64,000 bases of DNA from Kitasatospora sp. MAA19 (GTDB lineage Bacteria; Actinomycetota; Actinomycetes; Streptomycetales; Streptomycetaceae). The translations under genes were made by a program, and so were the position numbers. The stretch covers positions 124,001 to 188,000 of the forward strand of contig NZ_JARXYZ010000012.1 in NCBI RefSeq assembly GCF_029894125.1, given 5' to 3'. Below the pieces are notes generated by a model. That model was given only the letters and a program-made list of their open reading frames with translations, did not search any database and was not told where the DNA came from. Numbering within the stretch: position 1 is the first letter of the stretch; every line of letters begins with the position of its first letter. Of this stretch, positions 34,509-43,008 are shown in pieces.

Positions 34509-35258
34509 GTGAACGACACCCCGCACATCCTGGTGGTCGACGACGACCCGACCGTCTCCGAGGTCGTCGCCGGCTACCTCGCCCGCGCCGGGTACCACGT
34601 GGACCGGGCCGCCGACGGCGCGCGCGGACTCGACCTCGCCGAGCGCACCCGCCCCGACCTGCTGGTCCTGGACCTCATGCTGCCCGGACTGGACGGCCTG
34701 GAGGTGCTGCGCCGGCTGCGGGCCTCCGCCGAGGGCGCCGCGCTGCCGGTGGTGCTGCTCACCGCCAAGGGCGACGAGGCGGACCGGATCCTCGGCCTGG
34801 AGCTGGGTGCGGACGACTACGTCACCAAGCCGTTCAGCCCGCGCGAGCTGGTGCTGCGGGTGCAGTCGGTGCTGCGCCGCGCCCGGGCCGGGGCGGCCAT
34901 GATGGCGGGCGGCGCGGCGGACGGCACGGCGGCGGGCGGGGCGTTGCGCTCGGGGGACGTCACGCTCGACCCGAAGGCCCGCCGGGCCCACCGGGGTGGG
35001 CGTGAACTCGCCCTCACCCTCAGGGAATTCGACCTGTTGGCATTCCTGCTCCGGCATCCCGGCACGGTGTTCTCCCGGCAGGACCTGATGCAGCGGGTCT
35101 GGGGCTGGGACTTCGGTGACCTCTCCACCGTCACCGTCCACGTGCGGCGGCTGCGCGAGAAGATCGAGGACGACCCGGCCGCGCCCGCCCTGATCAGCAC
35201 CGTCTGGGGCGTCGGCTACCGCTACGACCCGACCCGCCCGCAGGGCGGTGCGGCGTGA
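34509..35258 (+). CDS. OmpR-family response regulator
   Basis: 249 residues from GTG 34509. Receiver domain: acidic pocket VVDDDPTV, phospho-acceptor Asp in LLVLDLMLPGLDGLEVL, Lys in DDYVTKPFSPRELVLRV. After an Ala/Gly-rich linker comes a winged helix (LALTLREFDLLAFLLRHPGT, FSRQDLMQRVWGWDF, TVTVHVRRLREKIEDDP). The -10-like TATCCT at 34494-34499 is so close to the GTG that the transcript is probably nearly leaderless. The stop overlaps the kinase start. It probably regulates the surrounding oxidoreductase and sugar-transfer cluster. Confidence 0.93.
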   Translation: MNDTPHILVVDDDPTVSEVVAGYLARAGYHVDRAADGARGLDLAERTRPDLLVLDLMLPGLDGLEVLRRLRASAEGAALPVVLLTAKGDEADRILGLELGADDYVTKPFSPRELVLRVQSVLRRARAGAAMMAGGAADGTAAGGALRSGDVTLDPKARRAHRGGRELALTLREFDLLAFLLRHPGTVFSRQDLMQRVWGWDFGDLSTVTVHVRRLREKIEDDPAAPALISTVWGVGYRYDPTRPQGGAA

Positions 35259-36412
35259 AGGACCTGTTGCTGATCGCCCTGTTCGCCGCCCTCGGCGCGG
35301 GCGGGGCGGGCCTGCTCGGCTGGGCGGCGATCCGGCTGCTGCGCCGCCGTTCGGTCGCCCTGTCGCTGTTCTGCGTGGCGGCCGTGACCGTCCTCGCGGT
35401 GACCTCCGGGACGTTCGCGGTGGCGCAGGCGATGTTCCTGTCCACCCACGACCTCGGTGTGGTCATCACGGTGCTCGGCATGGCCGCGGTCGTCTCGCTG
35501 GTCACCGCCGCGCTGCTCGGCCGCCAGGTGGTGGCCGGCAGCCGGGCGCTGGCCGAGGCGGCCCGGACGGTCGGCAGCGACGCCGGGTTCACCGCGCCGG
35601 TCCACCCGCTCGGCGCCGAACTGGCGTCGCTGAGCGAGGAGTTGGCCGCCACCAGCGCCAGGCTGGCGGAGTCCCGGGCGCGTGAGCAGGCCCTGGAACA
35701 CTCCCGCCGGGAGCTGATCGCGTGGATCTCGCACGACCTGCGCACCCCGTTGGCCGGTCTACGGGCGATGGCCGAGGCGCTGGAGGACGGAGTCGCCGAG
35801 GAGCCCGAGCGCTACCTGGTGCGGATCCGCGCCGAGGTCGAGCGGCTGACCGGGATGGTGGACGACCTGTTCGAGCTCTCCCGGATCCAGGCCGGGGCGC
35901 TCTCCCTCTCGCTCACCCGGGTGTCGGTGTACGACCTGGTGGATGACGCGTTGGCCGGGGCGTACCCGCTGGCCAGGCGGCGTGGCGTCCGGCTGGAGGG
36001 GCGGCAGGTGGCGGCGGAGCCGGTGGAAGTGGACAGCCAGGAGATCACCCGGGTGCTCGGCAACCTGCTGGTCAACGCGATCCGCTCGACCCCCGAGGAC
36101 GGCGTGGTGGCGGTGGCCGCCCGGCGGGAGGCGGACGAGGTGGTGCTGTCGGTGACCGACGGCTGCGGCGGCATTCCGGACCAGGACCTGCCCCGGGTGT
36201 TCGAGACCGGCTGGCGCGGCGGCTCCGCCCGCACCCCGCGCCGCGACGACGGCCGGGCGGCCGGCGAGCCGGGGGAGAACGGCGCCGGGCTCGGGCTGGC
36301 CATCGTGCGCGGCATCGTCGAGGCGCACGCCGGGCGGGCCCGGGTGCACAACGTCGACGGGGGCTGCTGCTTCGAGATCACCCTGCCGGCGCCTCGGGCC
36401 GAGGCCCGCTAG
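35255..36412 (+). CDS. Sensor histidine kinase
   Basis: 385 residues whose GTG overlaps the regulator stop (GTGA). Two N-terminal membrane helices (LLLIALFAALGAGGAGLLGW and the block LFCVAAVTVLAVTSGTFAVA, with a third LGVVITVLGMAAVVSLVTAA), then a HAMP-like linker, the H-box LIAWISHDLRTPLAGLRAMA, N-box NLLVNAIRSTPEDG, G1 DGCGGIPDQDL and G2 GAGLGLAIVRGIVEAH. The sensor part outside the membrane is very short, so the stimulus is probably membrane-internal or cytoplasmic. It forms a pair with the preceding regulator. Confidence 0.93.
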   Translation: MKDLLLIALFAALGAGGAGLLGWAAIRLLRRRSVALSLFCVAAVTVLAVTSGTFAVAQAMFLSTHDLGVVITVLGMAAVVSLVTAALLGRQVVAGSRALAEAARTVGSDAGFTAPVHPLGAELASLSEELAATSARLAESRAREQALEHSRRELIAWISHDLRTPLAGLRAMAEALEDGVAEEPERYLVRIRAEVERLTGMVDDLFELSRIQAGALSLSLTRVSVYDLVDDALAGAYPLARRRGVRLEGRQVAAEPVEVDSQEITRVLGNLLVNAIRSTPEDGVVAVAARREADEVVLSVTDGCGGIPDQDLPRVFETGWRGGSARTPRRDDGRAAGEPGENGAGLGLAIVRGIVEAHAGRARVHNVDGGCCFEITLPAPRAEAR

Positions 36413-36480
36413 GTGTTCTGTCCCGTGGGGTCGGGGATGCGGCCGGCGGGTGGGTGGCCTCTGGGTGCGGTGTGTCCGGC

Positions 36481-38052
36481 CTACTCGGCCACGGCCGCGC
36501 GCAGCCGCTTCTTGTCCGGCTTGCCGACCGACGTCAGCGGGATCTCGGCCACCAGGTGCAGGGCCTCCGGTGCGTAGATCCGCCCCTTGCGGGCCGTGAC
36601 GAACGCCTGGATGTCCGCCAGCTCGGGCTGCTGCCCCGGAGCGGGAACGACGGCGACGTGGACGTGCTCCGCCTCCTGCGCGTCGCGGACGCCGAAGACC
36701 GCGCAGCGGGCGATCGCCGGGTGGGTGAAAAGCAGGTCCTCCACCTCGGAGGGGTAGACGTGCCCGCCGACCACGATGATCAGGTCCTTGACCCGGTCGG
36801 ACAGGTAGAGGTAGCCGTCCGCGTCGAGGTGGCCGACGTCGCCGGTGTGCAGCCAGCCGTCGCGCAGCACCTCGGCGGTCAGGTCGGGCCGCTTCCAGTA
36901 GCCGGCCATGAGGCCGGCCGAGCGGATGTGGACCGCGCCCTGTTCTCCGGCGGGCAGCGCGGTGCCGTCCTCGGCGCGGATCTCCACCTCGACACCCGGG
37001 AAGGGGCGGCCGACCGGGACCTGGCCGCCCTGGGCGATCCGGTCGTGCTCCTCCGGGCTGAGGAGGGAGATGAGCTGGGCCTCGGACATCCCGTAGACGC
37101 CCACCAGGACCGGCCCGAACACCTTGAGCGCCTCCCGGATCCGGGTCGGCGAGGCGGCGCAGCCCCCGTACCAGATCTGCCGCAGGCTGGACAGGTCGGT
37201 GCGGCCGATCGCCGGGTGGTCGAGCAGCTGGTAGAGCAGCGGTGGCAGTACCCAGAGGGCGGTGATCCGCTCGCGCTCGACGGCGGCCAGGACCTCGCCG
37301 GGGTCGAAGGTGCGCTGGAGGACCACCGTGCCGCCGTGGTGGAGCGTCAGGTCGGAGAAGATCCCGGCGAGGTGGGCGAGCGAGGTGGCGGCGAGGAAGC
37401 GGGGCGGCTCGTCGGTGCTGCCGCCGCGGCCGAACGGGACGTCGAAGACGCCGCGGTAGGTGCCGTGCCGGCTGACGATGCCCTTCGGGATTCCGGTGGT
37501 GCCGCCGGTGTGGCGGATGCCGAGGTCGTCGTCCGGGCCGATCCGGACGGCGGGCGGTTCGGCGGGGCGGTGCGCGGCGGCGGCGATCACGTCCTCGCCG
37601 ACGGCCGCCGGGCCGGGGCCGAGGCGGAGGACCGTCGGCACGTCGATCAGGGGCAGCAACTCGGCGGCTCCGGCGAACCGTTCGGCGTCCACGAGGAGAA
37701 CGGTGGTGTCGACGCTCGCCACGATCTCGGCCAGGACCGGGGTGCTCATGCCCTCGTACAGGTTGACCACCCGCGCACCTGCGAGGCCCGCCGCGTAGCG
37801 GGCGCTCAGCGCCTCGGCGGTGTTGCCGGTGAGCAGGGTGACGGTGTCCCCGCGGGTGACGCCCCGGGCGATGAGCTCGTGGGCGAGACGGTAGCTCGCG
37901 GCGGCGAAGTCGCCGGCGGTGATCTCGACGCCGTCGGGGGTGATGACGGCCGGTCGGCCGGGGTCGGCGGAGAGGGACCGGAGGATCAGGGCGGGTGTGC
38001 TGACGAATTCCTGGTCGTTCACGGCCACTTCTTCCTTGTAGTCTGCAACCAT
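36481..38052 (-). CDS. AMP-dependent acyl-CoA ligase-like enzyme
   Basis: 523 residues from ATG 38052; GTG 38028 or 38022 may be the true start because AAGGAAG lies inside the first codons. ANL motifs: IRHTGGTTGIPKGIVSRHGT (P-loop), YGMSEAQLISLLSP, WLHTGDVGHLDADGYLYLSD, RVKDLIIVVGGHVYPSEVED and LTSVGKPDKKRLRAA with catalytic Lys. P-loop position 1 is H rather than Y/F (RHTGG), a departure from the consensus. It probably activates an organic acid for a small biosynthetic pathway with the epimerase gene 63 bp upstream on the same strand. Confidence 0.9.
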   Translation of the reverse strand: MVADYKEEVAVNDQEFVSTPALILRSLSADPGRPAVITPDGVEITAGDFAAASYRLAHELIARGVTRGDTVTLLTGNTAEALSARYAAGLAGARVVNLYEGMSTPVLAEIVASVDTTVLLVDAERFAGAAELLPLIDVPTVLRLGPGPAAVGEDVIAAAAHRPAEPPAVRIGPDDDLGIRHTGGTTGIPKGIVSRHGTYRGVFDVPFGRGGSTDEPPRFLAATSLAHLAGIFSDLTLHHGGTVVLQRTFDPGEVLAAVERERITALWVLPPLLYQLLDHPAIGRTDLSSLRQIWYGGCAASPTRIREALKVFGPVLVGVYGMSEAQLISLLSPEEHDRIAQGGQVPVGRPFPGVEVEIRAEDGTALPAGEQGAVHIRSAGLMAGYWKRPDLTAEVLRDGWLHTGDVGHLDADGYLYLSDRVKDLIIVVGGHVYPSEVEDLLFTHPAIARCAVFGVRDAQEAEHVHVAVVPAPGQQPELADIQAFVTARKGRIYAPEALHLVAEIPLTSVGKPDKKRLRAAVAE

Positions 38053-38115
38053 ATCGACAGGCTAACCCCATCCTCCGCTCTCCACCGGGGAGTTCCGGCC
38101 AGATCGGACGGAGCG

Positions 38116-39183
38116 TCAGTCGTGGTGCCCGACCCGCATCGGAACGGCGGCGAACTCGGCCATCCCGGTGTGGAACGGCACCCGCGGGCGCCAGCCGAGT
38201 TCGACGCGCAGCCGGGAGGAGTCGGCGGTGACGTGCCGGACGTCGCCCAGGCGGTACTCGCCGGTCACCAGCGGCGCCGGGCCGCCGTACGCCGCCGCCA
38301 GCGCCTCGGCCATCTCGCCGACCGTCCGGACCTCGCCGCTGCCCACGTTGTAGGTGCGGGAGCCGCCCGGCGGGCAGGCGTCGAGGGCGGTCAGGGCGGC
38401 CAGGTTGGCGGCGGCGACGTCCTCGACGTGGACGAAGTCGCGGCGCTGGCCGCCGTCCTCGAACACCCGGGGGGCCTCGCCCCGGGCCAGCGCCGAGCGG
38501 AACAGCGAGGCGACCCCCGCGTACGGGGTGTCGCGCGGCATGCCCGGGCCGTACACGTTGTGATAGCGGAGCGTCAGGACGGTGCCCTGGCAGGCGCGGG
38601 CCCAGGCGGACGCCAGGTGCTCCTGGGCGAGTTTGGTGGCCGCGTACACGTTGCGCGGATCGGCCGGGGCGTCCTCGGTGACCAGGTGGGGGCTCAGGGC
38701 GTGGCCGCACACCGGGCAGGGTGGCTCGAAACGGCCGGCGTCCAGGTCGGCCGGGCGGCGCGGGCCCGGGGCGACGTCGCCGTGCGCCGGGCAGCGGTAG
38801 CGGCCCTCCCCGTACACCACCATCGAGCCGGCCAGGGCGAGTCGGCGGACGCCGGTGCGGGCCATGGCGGCGAGCAGGACGGCGGTGCCGAGGTCGTTGC
38901 AGCCGGCGTAGGCGGGGGCGTCGTCCAGGTCGAGCCCGAGGCCGACCATCGCCGCCTGGTGGCAGACCGCGTCCACCCCGGCGAGCGCCCGCCGTACGGC
39001 CTCGGCGTCGCGGACGTCCCCGTGCCGGAAGGCGACGCCGGCGGGCAGGTCGGGCGCCCGCCCGGAGGGGTGGACGGCGGGCAGCAGCGCGTCCAGCACT
39101 CGAACCCCGTGCCCGGCCGCGACCAGCGCGCGGACCACGGCCGACCCGATGAACCCGGCGCCGCCGGTGACCAGAATCTCCAT
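38116..39183 (-). CDS. NAD-dependent sugar epimerase/dehydratase with cysteine insert
   Basis: 355 residues from ATG 39183. Extended SDR: MEILVTGGAGFIGSAVVRAL, GDVRDAEAVRRAL, CHQAAMVGLGLDL, SMVVYGEGRY, NVYAATKLAQEHLASAW (YxxxK), RYHNVYGPGMPRDTPYAGVA, NVGSGEVRTVGEMAEAL. Unusually, between residues about 125 and 160 there is a segment with CPAH and CPVCGH that could bind zinc. It probably makes a nucleotide-sugar for the GT2 enzyme of the same cluster. It is transcribed divergently from the metallophosphatase gene, which has a PHO-box-like site in the shared region. Confidence 0.9.
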   Translation of the reverse strand: MEILVTGGAGFIGSAVVRALVAAGHGVRVLDALLPAVHPSGRAPDLPAGVAFRHGDVRDAEAVRRALAGVDAVCHQAAMVGLGLDLDDAPAYAGCNDLGTAVLLAAMARTGVRRLALAGSMVVYGEGRYRCPAHGDVAPGPRRPADLDAGRFEPPCPVCGHALSPHLVTEDAPADPRNVYAATKLAQEHLASAWARACQGTVLTLRYHNVYGPGMPRDTPYAGVASLFRSALARGEAPRVFEDGGQRRDFVHVEDVAAANLAALTALDACPPGGSRTYNVGSGEVRTVGEMAEALAAAYGGPAPLVTGEYRLGDVRHVTADSSRLRVELGWRPRVPFHTGMAEFAAVPMRVGHHD

Positions 39184-39293
39184 GCCGCCGACGCTAGCCG
39201 CGCCCGGGCCCGGTACGGGTGCAGGTGGGCGGAGCGTCAGGGTTCGGTAATCCGTCCGGGCCAGTACGATCGCCTCGCCCAAGCCGGGACAGC

Positions 39294-39326
39294 GTTCAAC
39301 TTCCGTTCGCCGAACACACCTTCGCC
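39294..39326 (+). promoter_or_regulatory. PHO-box-like direct repeats
   Basis: GTTCAACTTCC (39294-39304) and GTTCGCCGAAC (39305-39315) are two adjacent 11-nt units with the GTTC start of PhoP half-sites, followed by a degenerate third (ACACCTTCGCC). The site is 66 nt upstream of a secreted phosphatase, a classical PhoP target. The match to the consensus is partial. Confidence 0.45.
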
Positions 39327-39391
39327 GGTGGCCCGGCCGCCCGGTGCGACTGGCACTCTCCAGGGCGTTTCTCGGAGCCCAGGAGGCGGCA

Positions 39392-40987
39392 GTGTCACAT
39401 CCCTCGCGTAGAACGGTCCTTCGGACGGGTACGGCGGCCGGTGCGCTCGCCGCGCTGCCCGGGTCCACCCTGTTGTGGACGCAGCCGGCGCTGGCCGGCA
39501 CCCCCGGCCCGGAGCAGATCCACCTGCAGTGGGGCAACGAGCCGTCCCGGGAGATGACGGTCTCCTGGGCGACGGCGGGCAGTGTGCGCCGTCCCCGGGT
39601 CCGGGTCGGCACCCCGCGCGGTGGCGCCGGGCACACCGTGGACGCCGCGACCCGCAGCTACGTCGACGGGCTCAACAAGGTCGAGACGTACACCCACCAC
39701 GTCCGCCTGGACGGCCTGCGGCCGGACACCACGTACGTGTACGAGGTGCTGCACGACGGCGCCGACGCGGTGCGCGGCACCTTCCGCACCGCGCCCCCGC
39801 GCGGCCGGGCCGCGTTCCGTTTCACCAGCTTCGGCGACCTGGGCACCGGCGACAACGTGTTCAGCAAGTCCTCGATCCACGGTGCCGCCGCCGTCCGCCA
39901 GGTGGAGCAGTTCGCTCCGCTGTTCCACCTGCTCAACGGCGACCTCGCGTACGCCAACAACAACCCGCAGCGCCAGCCGCAGTGTTGGAACGCCTTCATG
40001 AACAACCTCGCCACGTCGGCCGCCCACCGCCCGTGGATGCCCGCGCCCGGCAACCACGAGGTCGAGGCCGGCGGCGGGGACCTCGGGTACGCCTCCTACC
40101 TGACCCGCTTCGAGCTGCCCGACAACGGGACGCGCGACTACTGCGGCAACTGGTACGGCTTCCAGGTCGGTTCGGTGCTCTTCGTGAGCCTGGACGGCAA
40201 CGAGATCGCGGTCGAGGACGACGCCAGCCTCGACCCGGCCACCGGCCGGTCGATCTACCTCAGCGACTACAGCGAGGGCGCCCAACTCCGCTGGCTGGAA
40301 CGCACCCTGTCGCGTGCCCGGCGCGGCGGCGAAGTCGATTGGATCGTCGTCAACCTGCACCAGTTCGCGATGTCCTCCTCCGCCGCCAGTCACGGCGGTG
40401 ACATGGGCATCCGGGAGAAGCTGCTGCCGCTGCTCGACCGCTACTCCGTGGACCTCGTCCTGGCCGGCCACGACCACGACTACGAGCGCACCCACCCCGT
40501 CCGCGGCACCGAACCGGGCGGGCTGCTCACCCCGGCCGTCGCCGACGACGACCTGCGGCAGATCGACACCTCGCAGGGCACCGTCCACCTGATCCTCGGT
40601 GGCGGCGGCACCGCCGGGCACGACGACGTCTACCTGCCCGCCGACGCGGACGGCGTCCGCCAGGCCTCCGTCCGCACCCAGCGGCTCACCTTCAAAGCCG
40701 ACCCGGACGCCAAGGAGAAGGCCCACTGGTCCGCGGTCACCGACCCCGACACCGACTTCCCGTACGGCGTCGCGGTCTTCGACGTCGACCCGGGCCACGT
40801 CCCCGGCGGCCGCACCACCATCACGGTCAGCTACTACCACTCGCCCTCCGCGACCGCCGCCAACCCCGTCCCGACCCCGGTGCTGTACGACCGCTTCACC
40901 CTCTACCGCGACCGCAGCGACGGCTGGGGCGACGACCAGGGCGAGAACGAGAACGAGGATGCCGAGGTGGCGGCCGGCCGCCGGTAA
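39392..40987 (+). CDS. Tat-exported purple-acid-phosphatase-like metallophosphoesterase
   Basis: 531 residues from GTG 39392, with AGGAGG 5 nt upstream. A Tat signal (SRRTVLRTGTAAGALAALPG) and an N-terminal fibronectin-like purple acid phosphatase domain (IHLQWGNEPSREMTVSWATA). The calcineurin-like core has FTSFGDLGTGDN, LLNGDLAYANNN, APGNHEVEAGG, VNLHQFAMSSS and LAGHDHDYERTHPV, the full set of metal ligands. The tail is acidic (GDDQGENENEDAEV). It hydrolyses phosphomonoesters outside the cell; phosphate control is suggested by the upstream direct repeats. It ends at a strong terminator. Confidence 0.92.
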   Translation: MSHPSRRTVLRTGTAAGALAALPGSTLLWTQPALAGTPGPEQIHLQWGNEPSREMTVSWATAGSVRRPRVRVGTPRGGAGHTVDAATRSYVDGLNKVETYTHHVRLDGLRPDTTYVYEVLHDGADAVRGTFRTAPPRGRAAFRFTSFGDLGTGDNVFSKSSIHGAAAVRQVEQFAPLFHLLNGDLAYANNNPQRQPQCWNAFMNNLATSAAHRPWMPAPGNHEVEAGGGDLGYASYLTRFELPDNGTRDYCGNWYGFQVGSVLFVSLDGNEIAVEDDASLDPATGRSIYLSDYSEGAQLRWLERTLSRARRGGEVDWIVVNLHQFAMSSSAASHGGDMGIREKLLPLLDRYSVDLVLAGHDHDYERTHPVRGTEPGGLLTPAVADDDLRQIDTSQGTVHLILGGGGTAGHDDVYLPADADGVRQASVRTQRLTFKADPDAKEKAHWSAVTDPDTDFPYGVAVFDVDPGHVPGGRTTITVSYYHSPSATAANPVPTPVLYDRFTLYRDRSDGWGDDQGENENEDAEVAAGRR

Positions 40988-40998
40988 TCCGCTCTTTC

Positions 40999-41031
40999 GG
41001 GGCCCGCCGCGCCGGTTGCGCGGCGGGCCCC
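40999..41031 (+). terminator. Hairpin terminator
   Basis: A perfect 14-bp stem (GGGGCCCGCCGCGC with its complement) and 5-nt loop, 11 nt after the phosphatase stop. Confidence 0.85.
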
Positions 41032-41402
41032 TGCACGTGCGGGCGCGCTCAGGCGCGGTGGGGGAGGAGTCGGCCGAGGTGGTGGTGCAGGACGGTGGTC
41101 GCCTCCTCGGTCAGGCGCCCCGCCGACCGTGCGAGCGTCGACGGAGGGCCACACTGATCGCTCGATCATGCGGGGCGCTTCCGCCGGCGCGATCTCCTGG
41201 AGCCAGACCGGCCGATTGTCGAGGCGGCCCTCGTCCGGACCGGCGAGGCGGCCGCGGGGCTGTCCGGGGGTCGAGCCGTTGGCGACGCCGGGTCGGCGCC
41301 GGGCTGGGCTGTCCGTGCGACGGGTGGACCGCTCGGCGCGCGGGCCACCGGCGGGGCGGTTAGCGTCGGCCGCAACACGTCCGCAGCCCCGGGAGGTCGG
41401 CA
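41032..41402. other. Gap without a recognisable gene
   Basis: 371 bp between the phosphatase terminator and the next gene. A minus-strand frame near 41050-41135 reads GRLTEEATTVLHHHLGRLLP before a stop and could be the last residues of a lost gene, but it has no start and no family. The final about 50 bp form the promoter region of the 41403 gene. Confidence 0.4.
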
Positions 41403-41873
41403 GTGCAGCGGTGGATCATAGCGACGGCTCTCACCTCGGCCCTCAGCGGCCTCACGGCGCCCGCCCTGGCCGCCGATCCCGGACCGGATCCCGGCCCGGC
41501 CCCGGAAACGGCCTCGGCGCCCGTCACGGCCATCGCCCTCGGTGAGGTCCGGATCGACCCGAAGCTCCCCGGCCGGGTCCGGGTGAACGTCGGCTACCTC
41601 TGCGGGGTCGCCGACGAGTCCCGGTCGCTCACCGTCTCGGTGGAGCAGCGGGACCCGGAGGACTCCTCCAGCGTCGCCTTCGGTTCCAGCCGGACGGCCG
41701 AGGCGGACGTGATCTGCGACGGCGCGCAGCAGGAGCGCCAACTCGTCGTCCAGTCCAAGACGGTCAACTGGATCCCGGGCGCCGACGCCGTGCTGATCGC
41801 CACGGTCGCCAACCTCGGCGCCACCCCGCCCGCCTCGTCGGACGCCCGGCGGGTACCGCTCACCGTCTCCTGA
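41403..41873 (+). CDS. Small secreted protein of unknown function
   Basis: 156 residues from GTG 41403 with GGGAGG 8 nt upstream. It has a Sec signal peptide (IIATALTSALSGLTAPALAA), then a short Pro-rich linker and one beta-rich domain (ALGEVRIDPKLPGRVRVNVG, LTVSVEQRDPEDSSSVAFGS, VLIATVANLGATPP) with two cysteines (YLCG, VICD) that could pair. The fold looks Ig-like. I do not recognise the family; it has no visible catalytic motif. Confidence 0.7.
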   Translation: MQRWIIATALTSALSGLTAPALAADPGPDPGPAPETASAPVTAIALGEVRIDPKLPGRVRVNVGYLCGVADESRSLTVSVEQRDPEDSSSVAFGSSRTAEADVICDGAQQERQLVVQSKTVNWIPGADAVLIATVANLGATPPASSDARRVPLTVS

Positions 41874-41961
41874 CGCCCCCGCCGGCCCGGGCCGTGGCCC
41901 GGGTCACCCCCCTGACCTCCCGATCCCACAGGTGAACGGGGCTGCTCCTGTGCGCTCTCAT

Positions 41962-41981
41962 GTTCTACAGTTCTGTAGAAC
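41962..41981. promoter_or_regulatory. Palindromic operator upstream of the 42009 gene
   Basis: GTTCTACAGTTCTGTAGAAC has perfect 9-bp arms around TT and ends 27 nt before the ATG at 42009. TACA/TGTA half-sites recall BlaI/MecI-type repressors, but the spacing differs from the standard box. A variant copy is at 50520-50539. Confidence 0.6.
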
Positions 41982-42008
41982 TGGGTGAAGAGTGAACGGG
42001 GGCATCTC

Positions 42009-42626
42009 ATGGACAGGCCGCTTCGACTGCCGCAGCAGGATCGGGCCGACTTCGAGACGGAGTTGGGTAGGGCGCTGGCCGGGCCGCGGGTACTGGCGGC
42101 GTTGCGGGCGGCGGGGGACGAGGGGCGGGGGGTGGAGCGGTTGCGGCGGTGCGCGCGGGAGAACGCGGAGTTCGTGCTGGCGGCGGCCGCGCCGGAGTAC
42201 GAGCGGTACGTGGCCGTGCGGGCGGATCAGGATGCGGTGGCGCGGTTGCCGGTGGACGAGCCGGGGCGGGAGCGGGTGTCGGGCTGGTGGGGCGTGGTGG
42301 GGGTGATCGTGCCGATCGTCGCCGGGGCGGCGGCCGCGATCTTCCTGCTGCTGGGGTACGTGCTGGGGCTGGCGGAGGACGTGGACGTGCTGGGGCACGC
42401 GCTGGTCGGCGCCGGGTGGGTGGCGGCCGGGGTGGCGGCGGTGAGTCTGCTGGTGGGCGGGCTGGGGCTGCTCGGGGCGGCGTCTCGGTCGCGGTCCGCG
42501 GAGGCCGGCGGGGAGGCCGTCGTGGGGGAGTTGGGGCTGGCGCGGGACGCCTGGCGGTCGGCGCTGGCGGAGCGCGGCCTGGTGCCGTTCCTGCTGGCGC
42601 AGGCGGGCGCCGGCCGGAGAGTTTGA
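42009..42626 (+). CDS. Two-helix membrane protein of unknown function
   Basis: 205 residues from ATG 42009 (GTG 41994 and GTG 41985 are in frame, but the latter follows the palindrome directly). The first about 90 residues are charged and helical (FETELGRALAGPRVLAALRA, RLRRCARENAEFVLAAAAPE). Then come two membrane helices (WGVVGVIVPIVAGAAAAIFL and VGAGWVAAGVAAVSLLVGGL) and a cytoplasmic helical tail ending in LVPFLLAQAGAGRRV. No known domain is recognised. The palindrome overlapping its promoter indicates dedicated regulation. Confidence 0.7.
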   Translation: MDRPLRLPQQDRADFETELGRALAGPRVLAALRAAGDEGRGVERLRRCARENAEFVLAAAAPEYERYVAVRADQDAVARLPVDEPGRERVSGWWGVVGVIVPIVAGAAAAIFLLLGYVLGLAEDVDVLGHALVGAGWVAAGVAAVSLLVGGLGLLGAASRSRSAEAGGEAVVGELGLARDAWRSALAERGLVPFLLAQAGAGRRV

Positions 42627-43008
42627 CGGCGCCCTCGGCGGCCGGAGTCCCAAGGCGGGGTTGAAGCGGGTAAGGAGCCGTTAAAATCCCCGCCCGGTCG
42701 TGGAGTTGGCGGGCCGGCGGTGGCCGCGCCGGTTCGGGGGCGATCGGGCCGGGTGGGGGTGGGCGCGGTGGCGTGCCGGGGTGTGGCCGCGCGGCGTGTC
42801 GGCGGGCGGGTGGCGCTGTCGCGCGTCGCGCAGGGGGCCTTGTGCGCGACGGTCGGTGAAATATCATATGGCGCATTGCACAGCGGTCCGGGGTGAGAAC
42901 CGGTTCCCCGTCCTCCCGCCGCAGTCCTGTTGACGATCAGTCAGCTCCGTGCGCGTGCCGCAACGCGCATCCCCTCCCCCCCACGTCACGAGAGACGGAA
43001 CCCGACCC
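42627..43008. other. Intergenic promoter region of the large secreted protein
   Basis: 382 bp, G-rich on the plus strand up to about 42850, then a short AT-rich island (GAAATATCATATGGCGCATT at 42857-42876). No gene was found. The AT-rich island is the most likely promoter for the gene at 43009. Confidence 0.45.
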
